A stretch of DNA of 64,000 nucleotides from positions 511,400 through 575,399 of the forward strand of contig BCKQ01000011.1 in the NCBI GenBank assembly GCA_001600695.1, read 5' to 3'. Source of the stretch: Ascoidea asiatica. Its lineage: Eukaryota > Ascomycota > Saccharomycetes > Ascoideales > Ascoideaceae. The notes beneath the pieces were generated by a model. That model worked only from the letters and a program-made list of their open reading frames with translations. It did no database searches and had not been told where the DNA came from. This document shows positions 1 to 11,034 of this stretch, one piece after another. The translations under genes and the position numbers were made by a program. Every line of letters starts with the position of its first letter. Positions within the stretch are counted from its first letter, which is position 1.

Positions 1-217
1 TCAACCCTTTTTACAAGCTAAACTTGATTCCCGCCTTGATTGTACGAAGGAATCCTGGGACTTTTGGGAATTCCCGAGAATTCTAGATAGTTCTGCGGGA
101 CCCCGTAGGAATCCTGAATTAATATAAAAGGAATCGATTTCCTCTTATTTTTTTATATAATTTATTTAATTTTCTTTTTAGATCATCGATTAGCACGAGT
201 TAATTGATTAGTACATA
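1..217. repeat. LTR-like repeat, inverted copy A
   Basis: This 217-bp segment is the reverse complement of 1346-1562 with only about six mismatches seen by eye. It holds a TATA-like stretch (taatataaaagg) and GGATTCC/GGAATCC blocks reminiscent of Ty1/copia LTRs. The outer end coincides with the window edge, so the true boundary is unknown. No clean TG...CA termini were found, so 'LTR' is an inference from the flanking gag remnants. Confidence 0.7.
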
Positions 218-1345
218 GTAAGTAAAACATTTGATTATATAATTCGAAATTTTTTTTTTGAAAAGTGAATGAGAATTCACAACAGTGAATAACTGGAGAT
301 ATGATCTCAATAAAATACAAACTGATGAAATAAAGATTGAGTCTGCTGCATGGGAAAATTCAAGGGCTGAAAGTGTTTTACTTTGGCCTGGTATGGGAAT
401 AAAGAGAAAAACTTCTGGTATTGGTATGGATGGTAATTCAAAACCACGAAAATTAAAAGAAAATTTAATTATTGAAGGTAGTCAAGATAGAAACTTAATT
501 CTACAATTAAAATCTACTAAACCTTACTCTAAAATGAATAGATTAAGAAAGGACTCATTAGGTATACATCTTTAAAACAACATTCATGGATGTATGAATT
601 TAGAATAGATTAATCTTATTAGAACCATTGGAATGAATAGTTGGAAAACCCCTTCACGGCCTGCTGCCTTTACTTTGATTCTCGGAGGTATAGACACAGA
701 TCAAAGTTATAGAGCTTTAATTCAAGAGTTCAAAGAAATTAAACCCTCCGAAAATGAGAAAGTTGTTCATTATATTCAAAGATTTAGAAATTCTTATGAA
801 CGCCTCCTTTAATTGCTGTTTCTAGTACTTTGATGAGATCGGCAATTATTTCTGAAATTAAAACTCTACAGGGTAACCCGATAACAATTCATGGCTTTAC
901 AGGCACAATTATAGTCAAGAATGATCTCATTTTGCCACTATTAATTTAAAACTTTGGTTTAGTTGACGTTAAATGTGCTGTTTGCCAGAAACTTCAACAA
1001 AAGCTTTTGATAATACTACGGGAAGTATAATTCTCAACGGCCATAAGATTTGTTGCAAAAGGTAATGATAAAGTTTCAATTATGCTTTCTAATGTCTCTG
1101 AAAAGTGTATTTTCAAGTCGGAGAATGTTGATGAACTAGAAAACTTTCATGTTTGAATATCAAAACCAAATTAGGAACAAGACTTTGATCTTAAGAAATA
1201 CGCTTACTTAAATGATTAACCACCAAGGTTACCCCCAGAGAAACTGTTCGAACAAGCTGTTGAAACAACTTCTGAAACACCAATATGTTGTGAATTTTCA
1301 TTCATTTTACAAAATCGAATATATAAATTTTACGTACTTACAAAN
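218..1345 (+). pseudogene. Degenerate Ty1/copia gag remnant
   Basis: The interval between the inverted repeat copies holds broken reading frames on the plus strand. A 59-codon frame at 633-812 reads like a copia Gag segment, with a GGIDTDQSYRALIQEFKE stretch followed by a VVHYIQRFRNSYERL motif of the kind found in UBN2/gag domains. The open frame at 285-575 begins with GTG, not ATG, and is probably another gag fragment. Many stops interrupt the rest, so no functional protein is expected. A single N is present at 1345, at the edge of repeat copy B. Confidence 0.6.
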
Positions 1346-1562
1346 TATGTATTAATCAACTAACTCGTGCTAATCGATGATCTAAAAAGAAAACTAAATA
1401 AATTATATAAAAAAATAAGACGAAATCGATTCCTTTTATATTAATTCAGGATTCCTACGGGGTCCCACAGAACTATCTAGAATTCTCGGGAATTCCCAAA
1501 AGTCCCAGGATTCCTTCGTACAATCAAGGCGGGAATCAAGTTTAGCTTGTAAAAAGGGTTGA
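1346..1562. repeat. LTR-like repeat, inverted copy B
   Basis: Near-perfect inverted partner of 1-217. Read on this strand it has a TATA-like element near 1402 and the order CGATTCCTTTTATA then GGATTCC, which is the orientation that resembles yeast copia LTRs. High identity between the copies points to a recent insertion or to gene conversion. Confidence 0.7.
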
Positions 1563-2531
1563 AAACTTGATTAGAAATCAATTGAAATTCACATTTCAAT
1601 TTTACCATAGTAAAACCAATCAGCCCACTTCCCCAGTGGGGTAGACAATCGCTCTAATTGCCGGGAATAATCTTTAATCCCGAAGCAGTACTCGGAATAG
1701 ATCCCTTACGGGACTATCTCCACTAGTCTCCTGTTTACTCCGAGACAATTCGGTATACCCAGTGAGAATTATACCTTATCTCACATGAAACTAGGCTTAG
1801 CCAATCCAGCCATCCAGAAGGCGTCCCTGCCTGGATCCGATTGGCCTTTCGGATTTAACTTCTATCCGGATAGACGCTAAATCCTAACTCCTCTTTAATT
1901 CTCCTCGTACCGAGTGGNTTAGCTTTAATATGCTCTTAAAGGTTGTACGACTATGGCTGGTACCAATCTCAAGGTCTTTTCTACTTTGTACGCTATACCT
2001 GACGTAAGCACANATGACCTATGACATGTGACTAGAATATAACATGATATCCTACTACTTGTGTACCTGTACACAGACTCATGCAAGGTCATGTAAATTG
2101 ATGTATTCTTCATGCAACTTAATGCAACTTTATGCAACAATATGTGTATTTATGCCTAATTATGCATCTCTATGCATAATTATACATAGTGTACACACAT
2201 TATTGTATAATACATAATTCCTTTACGTTTACTATAGATACGTGTCTTTTAGACCTTCACCACCTATGGTGTTAGTACCAATATATGCCCTAGCATATAT
2301 AGGTCTCTATTATTTCCAATAAAACATGCTGTTGCAAATTGAGTTTTTACATTGCATGCTAGCGCAACTATAAATACAACAAATGATAAAAGATAACTTA
2401 ATGATTACAAATAGTTCTCAACTCCGATCAACGTACCATATGGAAGATATATAGTTGGAAGGTTATGGATATCTTGAATTCAACGAATTTTCTTTAAATG
2501 GTCATTTATCAATAACCGTGATGCTAATCAC
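1563..2531. other. Gene-free retroelement-flanking DNA
   Basis: No coding frame is supported. The segment has Ns at 1918 and 2013, patches richer in G and C than the rest of the window, and the phased decamer array listed separately. It may be leader or LTR sequence of a second degenerate element, since the pol remnant follows directly. Confidence 0.4.
2061..2196. repeat. Phased 10-bp repeat array
   Basis: About eleven degenerate decamers run from 2081 to 2190. An ATG recurs every 10 to 11 bases, with a loose consensus ATGCAANNTT. The array is bracketed by short palindromes: GTGTACctGTACAC at 2061-2074 and overlapping GTGTAC/GTACAC at 2189-2196. The spacing is one helical turn, so all copies face the same side of the DNA. 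Function unknown. Confidence 0.6.
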
Positions 2532-3420
2532 TTGTTAAGAGCTAATCCACTTACAAGTATTGTGTATCTTGTATTATTTACTGCTCATTCTCCCCTAATC
2601 ATTGATCCAAATTCCCAAGAAGGTGAATCTTTTCATCATGTTATTAATAAACTTTTTTCTCAACATATTGCAACTACTTCAACTGTTACCTTCATAGCTA
2701 ATGCTTCTGCTTCTCTTCCAAAATTTCCTTCTTTACTTTCTTCAAATCATCCTTCACTTAGGAAATTACGTAAGCATTTACCTTCCAAATTAGATATTTA
2801 ACTACATGCCCAATTGGGATATGCTTCTGTTAAAAGATTAAGAGAGTTAGGATTTCACATTAACCCTAAAAACTGTAAACTTATTATGAAAGATCAAGTT
2901 TGGAAGGTAACTAAATTTCAAAGGGGATGAAACAAAGGACTATCATCACTCAGTCAATTAAAACTTTTGAACAACTACATATAGGTACCTTTGGCAGTAT
3001 ATATGTTCCTATGAAGAAACAGTATTTTGTGTTTTTGATAGATGACTATTCAAGATACGTTCATACTATTGGTTTTCAATCAAAAGCTGATACTGCTAGT
3101 GATATAAATCAATATATCCAGAGAGTACACAATAGGTTTGATTATTCTCCCACAAAAATTAAAAAGGATCAAAGTTCTGCATTTCTGAGAATCAATACTG
3201 TTGGTATGATCACTATCCTTGATGCTCCTAAAGGTAATACTGAAATGGAACTTCTGATACTGCAGTCAAGACAATCAACGAAATGCATGCTTGTATTGTA
3301 GCACATATCTCGAACCATTCTGTTGATGCTCATTTTAGATTGTCAGTGTTTCATGCTACCACAATATATAATGGTTTACTTTATGCTTGAACGTCTAAAA
3401 TTCTATATGAGCCATACTAA
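2532..3420 (+). pseudogene. Ty1/copia pol remnant (gag-pre-integrase and integrase)
   Basis: Three frames carry pieces of a copia Pol. Near 2800 a gag-pre-integrase motif is visible (LHAQLGYASVKRLRELGF). The frame at 2927-3301 gives an integrase core segment with LIDDYSRYVHTIGFQSKA followed by a KKDQSSAF block. The first catalytic Asp expected in the LHxDxFG context is Gly here (LHIGTFG). Around 3260-3390 the next piece continues in another frame (VKTINE, HATTIYNGLLYA). Stops and frame changes make this a dead element. Confidence 0.7.
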
Positions 3421-6122
3421 GTTTCTACCCTAAAATTGTCATACTTACCCAAGTTCCTTGTGAATCGCTCACTCCTACATGTAAACACTAGATCCAAGTT
3501 GATGCATATTTTATTTAGTGGTTTCCAACTTTTATTCATTTATTCCAACTCAAAATAATCAAATTATCACTACACACGGATAAGATGTTAGAACTTTAGG
3601 TACCTGTGACCACCATCTGCCCCATTATGCTGTTAGATAGCCTACTTGAAGTTAGGTTTAAATAATCCAAACTTTTTAGGTTCAATTACTGTGGGAAGTC
3701 CCGGTACAATTTACCCGTACCTGGCTCAGCTTCTCGCAAGGCCATTCGACCTGGCCCATTAATTAGCATCAAGCCTTTAATCAACCAGTTTGGAGTGGAG
3801 CCATTACTAACAAGGTTATTTTGTTTCTTCAACAAAACTCATTTAAACGATTTAATACTTCAGTTCCCAGTAATTTTAAATTTATTATTTCATTCCGGAT
3901 TTTCAACGAACTTAATTCTCAATTATTCGACTAAAGATTAACCAATACTGCTCCTCGTAATCCTATTCGTTCAAGGTCTTTGCCGTCTTCTCGACCATGG
4001 GTCAACTGTGTCACTGTTATGGTTTTCATAATTACACATTCTATTCAAACCCGAAATCCCAAAGTTTGATACTTAACGTGCTTTGCTCAATACTCATGTT
4101 CTAGCATATAGTTTATTCTTGGATACAATTTGCAAGCCTTGAGTGATAACTTCCGCTGAACGTTTTTAGATGTTCTTGGCCAAGCGAAAGATCTCAGTTA
4201 CTTTGCACTTAGGTTCAGAAAACAAAGGGCATCAAAAATTTTATTCAAATATTTTAGTTCATGGAATGACCTTCGTCTCCGTGACAATACTACTGGTGGA
4301 TATCTTAACCATCGTGTTAAAGCTACCATCAAAATATTACTGGAGTAACTTTTCTTTTAAAATGAATTAGCACAATCAAGCCAAGCTAGGGACTACGCCT
4401 ACCGTACCTCGTCCGTGTTGAATGTTATCACTCAACCCATCAACGACCAGTTACCGGTTCCCGGACCTATTAGGATGACGTGCCTCTCGAGCTCCCGGTC
4501 GTGATGTTACCAGACTTATGCTTTATCAACCCCAGCTGCGATACGCGCCTCGGTGTTACAGTATACACATATGGCTTCGTGACTTACTGTTAGAAGATTA
4601 GCAAAATGTTCTAAAAAACAAGTACACGGATAACTTATTATTACGATATTGTCGGTATTGTTCCATTTATGATCCGCTTAGAAACGTTCTACTATCGCTA
4701 AGAAAGCTCCCAAGTATTGCGCCGGGCAGCTCCTTATTGATTTACTTTGATCCAAGTTTTTACAATTCACAGCAACTATATTGACAACCTGCTAATCAAC
4801 ACCGGTTGCAAATTGCAAAATATGTTCACCAGTATTTGACCTGTTTGGTATATGTTTGCTAGTGGATCTACAGAAATCAGCATCCCCAACGTTAATTTAT
4901 ACAGGTTCATACAAACACCTGTTAGCGGAGTTAGCTGATTGTGGCGCTTTAATACCTGTGATGCTAAAGACAGTTTTTGTTTTATTTTCAAAACTGTTTC
5001 TAATTGTGTTATGCAACGTTGTGAAACTGCGCGCAAGTCGCTACACAAATTGGCTACATTTGACCAACATTAAAATTGAACCTTTACGAAACGTGAAAAT
5101 GTTCTTTGTTGTGATTCTTCTGTACAGTGGCGTTCCGCCTACATTATCTAAGGTTGCCTGTTGGCATATCATATATGTCGTTTATTAGCAATGCTTTAGA
5201 TTTGTTTCGCTGTTCCTAGAATTTGAGAATTGCATAAATTGTTCTATAATAACCATTACAAGCAGAAACAGCACATTTGTGTGCATGGTAAGTATCCTAA
5301 AATAACTATGGTCTGCATTGCTTAGGTTTTTGCTCTACTTTTTGTTTGCATCTTGAGTTTACTGGGGTCTTTTTCTTTATTTCCAAAATGCCGTAGTGGA
5401 TTTTACAATATAATTTTATTTTACCTTTTTTCTTATGTATGCGGAAGGGAACTTTCACACAATAATTGAGTAAATTTATTCTTAAGATTGGTTTTCCGCT
5501 CCAATTCTACTAATATAAATAAGCTAGTTCCCTCCAATATTGGTTATATAATTTTTATGTATTTTATATTTTAATTAACTCTTGTTTATAATTTGAATTA
5601 GATATCTTCTTAGTAGTAATTAGATATTTTGTTCGAACTACAATCGCCAGCGGTCATACCCATACCGAGGTGTCCCTCCAAAATCACTCCGCACAAGGGT
5701 TGTCAGGTGGAGATTGATTCAGGTAATGCATTGTAGCCTCACGAGGCTTGTCTGGTTACCCGGATAGTAGCACTTTCATGTCTCGTAACTTTATTTATTT
5801 TATATTTTGAATTAGTGTTTTTGTGTGGTTTTGGTTATTTTTTTTTAATCTTGTTGAAAAGAGACTTATGTTTGGAAACCTATTGAAAAACAGTAATTAA
5901 ACTGAAGGTAGTAGTAATTTCTGTTCTTTGTCCAAGACAATTCTGAATGATTGATGATTGTTTGAATCTGATTTCTTGAATATGTTTATATATATATATG
6001 TTTATTTTCTTATGGATATTTTTTTTTTTCTGGAATTTTTGTTCTGTATATCTTGATTTTGGTTAAAAATATTACCTTTTGATATTTTCTAAAATTTAAA
6101 GGTGCAAATTTGAAATTTAAGA
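3421..6122. other. Long gene-free region, probably decayed repeats
   Basis: About 2.7 kb with only short frames and no recognised product. Patches near 3700-3800, 4380-4560 and 5640-5760 are clearly richer in G and C than the unique genes nearby, as is the transposon remnant, so decayed mobile DNA is the simplest reading. From about 5780 the sequence turns into T-rich leader for the following gene. Confidence 0.4.
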
Positions 6123-7397
6123 ATGTTAATTGAGTTCAGTAAAAAAGAGTTATTTGATTTATTATCTTTGTCTGAATCAACAACTGATTTAAGCTTAATT
6201 GAAAAAAGTCATGCAGAAGTTATAAAAGAAATTCATCCTGATAAAAAAAAAGATTTGGATGACACTTTATTTAAAAGATATTATCCTTCTTATAAAAAAC
6301 TAATACTCGAATTACAATTTCTTCAAGAAAATAAAAACTATGATAACGATTCATTTTCAACTACATATGAAAGAGAAGGAGAAGAAGAACAATATTCAAA
6401 AAACAAAGTTGATATTAAAGAAAAAGATTTTTATAGTAATTCAGTTATTTCCAATTCTTCATACAATAACTTAAGTGATGTTTGTACAATTGAACAATAT
6501 TTAAATTTTCATATAGTGAGTCTTAACTTTTCAAATTACCAATGTGATAATCCTGAAATTTTATTAAACTCAACAAGTTTTCTGCAGACACCTTTTCAAA
6601 AATGCTTTAATTGCGGAATTGAAAATTTATTTTATAAAACAGTACTAAATATTACTTATAAATTAAATAAAGGAACTATCGAAGGTTTATATCGTTTAAA
6701 TTTAAATGAAATTCCACAATTAAATCTTTATAATACTTTAATTTATAAAAATTCAGAATTAGATAATTTTAATGATAATGGAAAAATTTTACATTCTTTT
6801 TTAATTCCAATTAAAACAAATTTTACTTTATATTTTATCAATCTAAAAAAGAGTAAATCAAAAAGATCAAAATTAATCCACTATTTCAATTCAAATGATT
6901 CATCAATTTCACAAAATTTTACAGAAGAATTTTTTTCTATTGATAAAAAAGAAATTGAAAATAATTTCATGTTGGAAAATATTAAAATATCTGAAGACAG
7001 TGATTCATCTTCAATAATTTTGAATATTTATATTGAAAACTTAGAAAATATTTTGAATAAATTAATTATAATTAGATCAAATTCAAAAAATAGAGGAGGT
7101 AAAAATGGATCAGAATTATTATCAAGTGATATAATTATACCAAATATATTTATTATTGTATTTGGAACTTTTATAAGTAAAGATTATGAAAACAAATATG
7201 TTGTTAAACTAGAACATATTCACAGAGAATTTCTATTTCATTGTAACAAACATTTTGAAAGTTTATCTTTGAGTGATGAAAATTCAATCAATGATTTACT
7301 CAATATGGAATCATTTTGTGAATTTTCCCAACAGTACAATTTAAAGGATGAAAATAAAAAGTATAATGGTTCTTTTATTATTCAATTTATATTTTGA
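6123..7397 (+). CDS. J-domain protein, orphan family, copy 1
   Basis: The 424-residue product starts with a J-domain-like region (about residues 5-70) containing IHPDKKK, the HPD tripeptide that stimulates Hsp70 ATPase in DnaJ proteins, followed by the helix III pattern LFKRYYPSYKKL. There is no Gly/Phe-rich region and no CxxCxGxG zinc finger. After a charged linker comes an unrecognised domain starting near CTIEQYLNF and ending near the C terminus (SDIIIPNIFI, then LEHIHREFLF). The next gene encodes a clear paralogue in the same orientation, 382 bp downstream. A role as an Hsp70 co-chaperone is inferred from the HPD motif only. Codon 154 (6582-6584) is a rare CTG facing Ser in the paralogue. 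Confidence 0.8.
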   Translation: MLIEFSKKELFDLLSLSESTTDLSLIEKSHAEVIKEIHPDKKKDLDDTLFKRYYPSYKKLILELQFLQENKNYDNDSFSTTYEREGEEEQYSKNKVDIKEKDFYSNSVISNSSYNNLSDVCTIEQYLNFHIVSLNFSNYQCDNPEILLNSTSFLQTPFQKCFNCGIENLFYKTVLNITYKLNKGTIEGLYRLNLNEIPQLNLYNTLIYKNSELDNFNDNGKILHSFLIPIKTNFTLYFINLKKSKSKRSKLIHYFNSNDSSISQNFTEEFFSIDKKEIENNFMLENIKISEDSDSSSIILNIYIENLENILNKLIIIRSNSKNRGGKNGSELLSSDIIIPNIFIIVFGTFISKDYENKYVVKLEHIHREFLFHCNKHFESLSLSDENSINDLLNMESFCEFSQQYNLKDENKKYNGSFIIQFIF

Positions 7398-7779
7398 GAT
7401 ATATTATATATTATATTAAATATGTTTAAGATATATACTGTATATATAAAAATATATCAAATTATACCAAATAAACATATTCGAACGCATATTTGCGGAG
7501 ATGTTTTCCTTGGTTTTACCCTGAAGGCTTGACTTGCATTTGTAGCTGTGGATTAGAAGTCTTTTTTATTGAACTAGTTCTCCAGAACCAGATTTATCAT
7601 TCTAAAAGATTTCAAATCAGATTGATAACTTTTTAATAAGTTACATATTCTAATGAGCTTTTGAAAAGAAATAAAGCAAAGCTAGGTAAATTTGAATAAA
7701 AAGTCCTCTTTTTTAAAGGTGAAATTCAAAAATATATATCAGAAACAGTAAGTTCCTAGACTTCTTCAAGATTTCAAAC

Positions 7780-8934
7780 ATGGAGGAACCATTATCCAAA
7801 CAAGAATTATTTTTATATTTAAATTTACCTATATCAACAACAGACTTGGAAAAAATAAGAACAGAACATGCAAGAGTAATAAAATTGATTCATCCAGATA
7901 GAAATAGAAAGTCAGATGGTAGATTATTTCGAAGATATTGGCCTGCATATCAAAAATTAGAAAAAGAATTAGAAAAATTTGAGATAAATAAAAATTTATC
8001 TTATTTCAAAGATGAATATGATGATTATGATGATTATGAGTCTTATTATAAAACCAAGGATGGTACAAAAAAATCTACAAATAATATTTTAACAGGACCT
8101 TGTACTATTCAACAATATTTAGATTATAATGTTAAAGATATGAAACTTTATTCATATCAAATTGATAAACCTGAATATCTATCAAAAATAACAGACTATT
8201 CTTCAATTCCACAAAAAATTACTCATAATTGTTCAATTGAATATGTATTTCATGGATATACATTAAATTTTAAATATGAAGTTGAAAATAAAAATTTTCA
8301 ATATGATTTATCATTAAATAAAATTCTATTTTTAAATGCATATAGTATTTTATTTTATAGACATTTACAATTAAAAACAGTGGATAAAAAATTTTTTATT
8401 CATGGATTTTTAACTTTAAATGAAACTGAATTTTCAATTTATCAAATCAAATATAATTATAATTTAAATACTTATAATTTTAAAAAATTAAAAGGTCTTA
8501 CAGAATTTGGTGATTATTCATTTGAACAAATTAAATTAATTCATTTAAATGATTCATTTTCAATTAAATTAATAATCAAAATCAATTCATTAGATAATAT
8601 AATTAGTGATTCAATTTTAATTAGAACTAATAGTTTTTTCACAAATCCTAGTGATATAAATTTTTTAGAAACAGATATTATTATACCAAATATTTTTATC
8701 AAATTATTAGGAAATTTTGAAATTATTAATAAAGAAAAAATATATACAGTTACTTTAAATCATATTCATAGAGAATTTTTATTTTCATTACGTACTAAAG
8801 CTGCAAAATTATCTTTAACACAACAAAGTTCTATTGATGAATTATTCAATGTTTATGATTATACTAAATTTTATGAATCTTTCAAATCCACTTACAAAGA
8901 TCTTGGTTCTTTTATAATTGAGTTTGTGTTTTGA
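7780..8934 (+). CDS. J-domain protein, orphan family, copy 2
   Basis: The 384-residue paralogue of the preceding gene. It shares STTDL, the HPD motif (IHPDRNRK), LFRRYWPAYQKL, CTIQQYLDY, TDIIIPNIFI, LNHIHREFLF, the LSL...SID tail and the closing GSFII hydrophobic end. Overall the pair is well diverged, so the duplication is not recent. The final segment (GNFEI, later LSLTQQSSIDELF) has a faint resemblance to the end of Sis1-type J proteins, which is inference. A DDYDDYESYY acidic/Tyr linker follows the J domain. No signal peptide or membrane segment is apparent. Function unknown beyond possible Hsp70 partnership. Confidence 0.8.
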   Translation: MEEPLSKQELFLYLNLPISTTDLEKIRTEHARVIKLIHPDRNRKSDGRLFRRYWPAYQKLEKELEKFEINKNLSYFKDEYDDYDDYESYYKTKDGTKKSTNNILTGPCTIQQYLDYNVKDMKLYSYQIDKPEYLSKITDYSSIPQKITHNCSIEYVFHGYTLNFKYEVENKNFQYDLSLNKILFLNAYSILFYRHLQLKTVDKKFFIHGFLTLNETEFSIYQIKYNYNLNTYNFKKLKGLTEFGDYSFEQIKLIHLNDSFSIKLIIKINSLDNIISDSILIRTNSFFTNPSDINFLETDIIIPNIFIKLLGNFEIINKEKIYTVTLNHIHREFLFSLRTKAAKLSLTQQSSIDELFNVYDYTKFYESFKSTYKDLGSFIIEFVF

Positions 8935-9438
8935 AAGTCAAACAATTGGAAAATGGAAGACATTCATACTCTACTCTATTTTCATATCTAGTTTTTATTC
9001 TTCTTATATTCTTCGTGATCCCATTCTCTTTATAGTCTTTATTCTCTCTCAATTTCAGCTCTTCTTTCCTCAGCGTACACCTTCTTTTTTTTGCTTTTCT
9101 TTTATTCTGTTCCTTATCTCAAATACACGACTCGCTTCAGGCTCCGTTGCCGTAGTTCTCAGCCGCCAGTGCTGGTTGCTGGATGTCTCTCACTGACGAA
9201 TTCTCATAAAGGAACAAGATTAAAGGTATTTTGTCAAGGAAAGAAGAAAGAAATAAATGAAGAAGTTATTGAAGAAGAAGAAGTGAATATAAAGTAAACT
9301 ACTTTTCTTCTTTCTTCTGCTCTTACAGAGATTTCTTCACATTCACTTAGACTAATTTTTCAAACTTATACGTCTTTCAAAGAGTGCTCTTTATCAATTG
9401 TTTATTTCCTATCTTTTTAATTCAATCAACTCATTTCA
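8935..9438. other. Intergenic spacer
   Basis: Pyrimidine-rich with a purine-rich block near 9215-9295. Open frames here show no known domain and overlap each other. Nothing further is seen. Confidence 0.4.
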
Positions 9439-10866
9439 ATGGAAGAAGGTCCAATAGAACTTAAAGGATTGAAATATCCAGCAAAGGATCATGCTTTGAA
9501 AGTTAAAACACATTTTATTTCAAGAAAAGGTGATTCATATTTAAATTCTGCTTTTTTTATTGCTGGTTCTAAGTTTCAATTATATCCATATTGTGATCAA
9601 TTTGCTCCATTAAGACAAAATAGATATTTTCATTATTTATCTGGTGTTAATCAAATTTCTGGATGTTTTATTTTATATAATTTAAAAAATGAAAAATTAA
9701 TATTATTTTTACCTGAAATTGATTATGATGATGTAATGTGGAGTGGTTTACCATTAAATTTTAATGATGCAAAAAAAAATTTTAATATTGATGAAGTTTA
9801 TTATATTAATAAAATTGAAATAATTTTAAAAAAATTAAATGAAGAAAATTTTAAAATTTTTACAACTGATAAAATTGAATATAAAAATGAAAATTTTTCA
9901 AAATTTATTATTGAAAATGATTCTGATTTTTTTTTTGCATTAAATGAATCAAGATTAATTAAAGATTCATATGAAATAAGTTTAATGAAACATGCTGCAA
10001 AAATTACTGATAATTCTCATTTATCTGTAATGTCTGCATTACCAATTGAAAAAAATGAAGGTCATATTCATGCTGAATTTATTTATCATTCAATTAGACA
10101 AGGTTCAAAATTTCAAAGTTATGATCCAATTTGTTGTTCTGGTAAAAATTGTGGTACTTTACATTATATTAAAAATGATGAATCAATAATTGGTAAAGAT
10201 TCGATTTTAATTGATGCAGGTGCAGAATGGGAATGTTATGCATCTGATGTCACAAGATGTTTTCCAATCAATGGTAATTGGAATCAAAATCATTTAAATA
10301 TTTATTTAACAGTTTTAGATATGCAAAATAATGTAATGAAAAATATTAAACCAGGTATAAATTGGGAAGATTTACATTTATTAGCTCATAAAATTTTAAT
10401 AAAAAATTTTATTAAATTAGGTTTATTTAAAGGTGATGAAATTGAAATTTTTAATAGTGGAGTTTCTATTCATTTTTTTCCTCATGGTTTAGGACATTTA
10501 TTAGGTATGAATACTCATGATGTTGGTGGTTATCCAAATTATGAAGATAAAAATCCAATGTTAAGATATTTAAGATTAAGAAGAACTTTAATTCAAGGTA
10601 TGGTTGTAACTAATGAACCTGGAGTTTATTTTTCACCATTTTTATTAAAAGAAGCTTTAAAAAATCCAAAACAAAGTAAATTTATTCAAATGGATATTGT
10701 TGAAAAATATATGAATATTGGTGGAGTTAGAATTGAAGATGATATTTTAGTTACAAAAGATGGATATGAAAATCTAACAAAAATAACAAGTGATCCATTT
10801 GAAATCTCATCTATAGTTAAAAAAGGTCTAGCTAAAGGTAAAGAAGCCTTTCATAATATTATATAA
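9439..10866 (+). CDS. Xaa-Pro aminopeptidase/prolidase family (M24B)
   Basis: The 475-residue product has the two-part M24B layout: an aminopeptidase-P N-terminal domain (about 20-160) and a pita-bread metallopeptidase domain. The dinuclear metal ligands are visible in order: two Asp in LIDAGAEWECYASDVTR, His in FFPHGLGHLLGM, Glu in TNEPGVYF and Glu in GGVRIEDDILV. Length and start match the cytosolic yeast YFR006W type and not mitochondrial Icp55, since no presequence is seen. It would cleave dipeptides or N-terminal residues before proline. The ATG lies directly after a T-rich leader. Confidence 0.9.
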   Translation: MEEGPIELKGLKYPAKDHALKVKTHFISRKGDSYLNSAFFIAGSKFQLYPYCDQFAPLRQNRYFHYLSGVNQISGCFILYNLKNEKLILFLPEIDYDDVMWSGLPLNFNDAKKNFNIDEVYYINKIEIILKKLNEENFKIFTTDKIEYKNENFSKFIIENDSDFFFALNESRLIKDSYEISLMKHAAKITDNSHLSVMSALPIEKNEGHIHAEFIYHSIRQGSKFQSYDPICCSGKNCGTLHYIKNDESIIGKDSILIDAGAEWECYASDVTRCFPINGNWNQNHLNIYLTVLDMQNNVMKNIKPGINWEDLHLLAHKILIKNFIKLGLFKGDEIEIFNSGVSIHFFPHGLGHLLGMNTHDVGGYPNYEDKNPMLRYLRLRRTLIQGMVVTNEPGVYFSPFLLKEALKNPKQSKFIQMDIVEKYMNIGGVRIEDDILVTKDGYENLTKITSDPFEISSIVKKGLAKGKEAFHNII

Positions 10867-11034
10867 GTTTAAGTTCACAGATATAATTTTTAATAATTTT
10901 AATTCATTTCAATTGATCAATTTTAACAAAGTTAAGCAAAATTGAATAATTTCCATATCAAATACGAAATTCGATTATTCTGTTCTATTCTCCATTCTAG
11001 TATTAGCAACGGTTACTTTCTTGTTCGTTCATGA

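Noticed and set aside
4776-5188. Overlapping frames on both strands in the retroelement graveyard
   Set aside because: Checked for copia reverse transcriptase and RNase H motifs; none found, so they are treated as chance frames.
5640-5745. Possible 5S rRNA-like sequence (GCGGTCATACCC ... CAGGTAATGCA)
   Set aside because: Only the ends recall 5S rRNA; the segment is too short, the internal control region is not preserved and no terminator of oligo-T follows at the right place.
8918-9297. Two overlapping frames after the second J-domain gene
   Set aside because: They overlap the 3' end of that gene or each other and have pyrimidine-rich composition typical of leaders.
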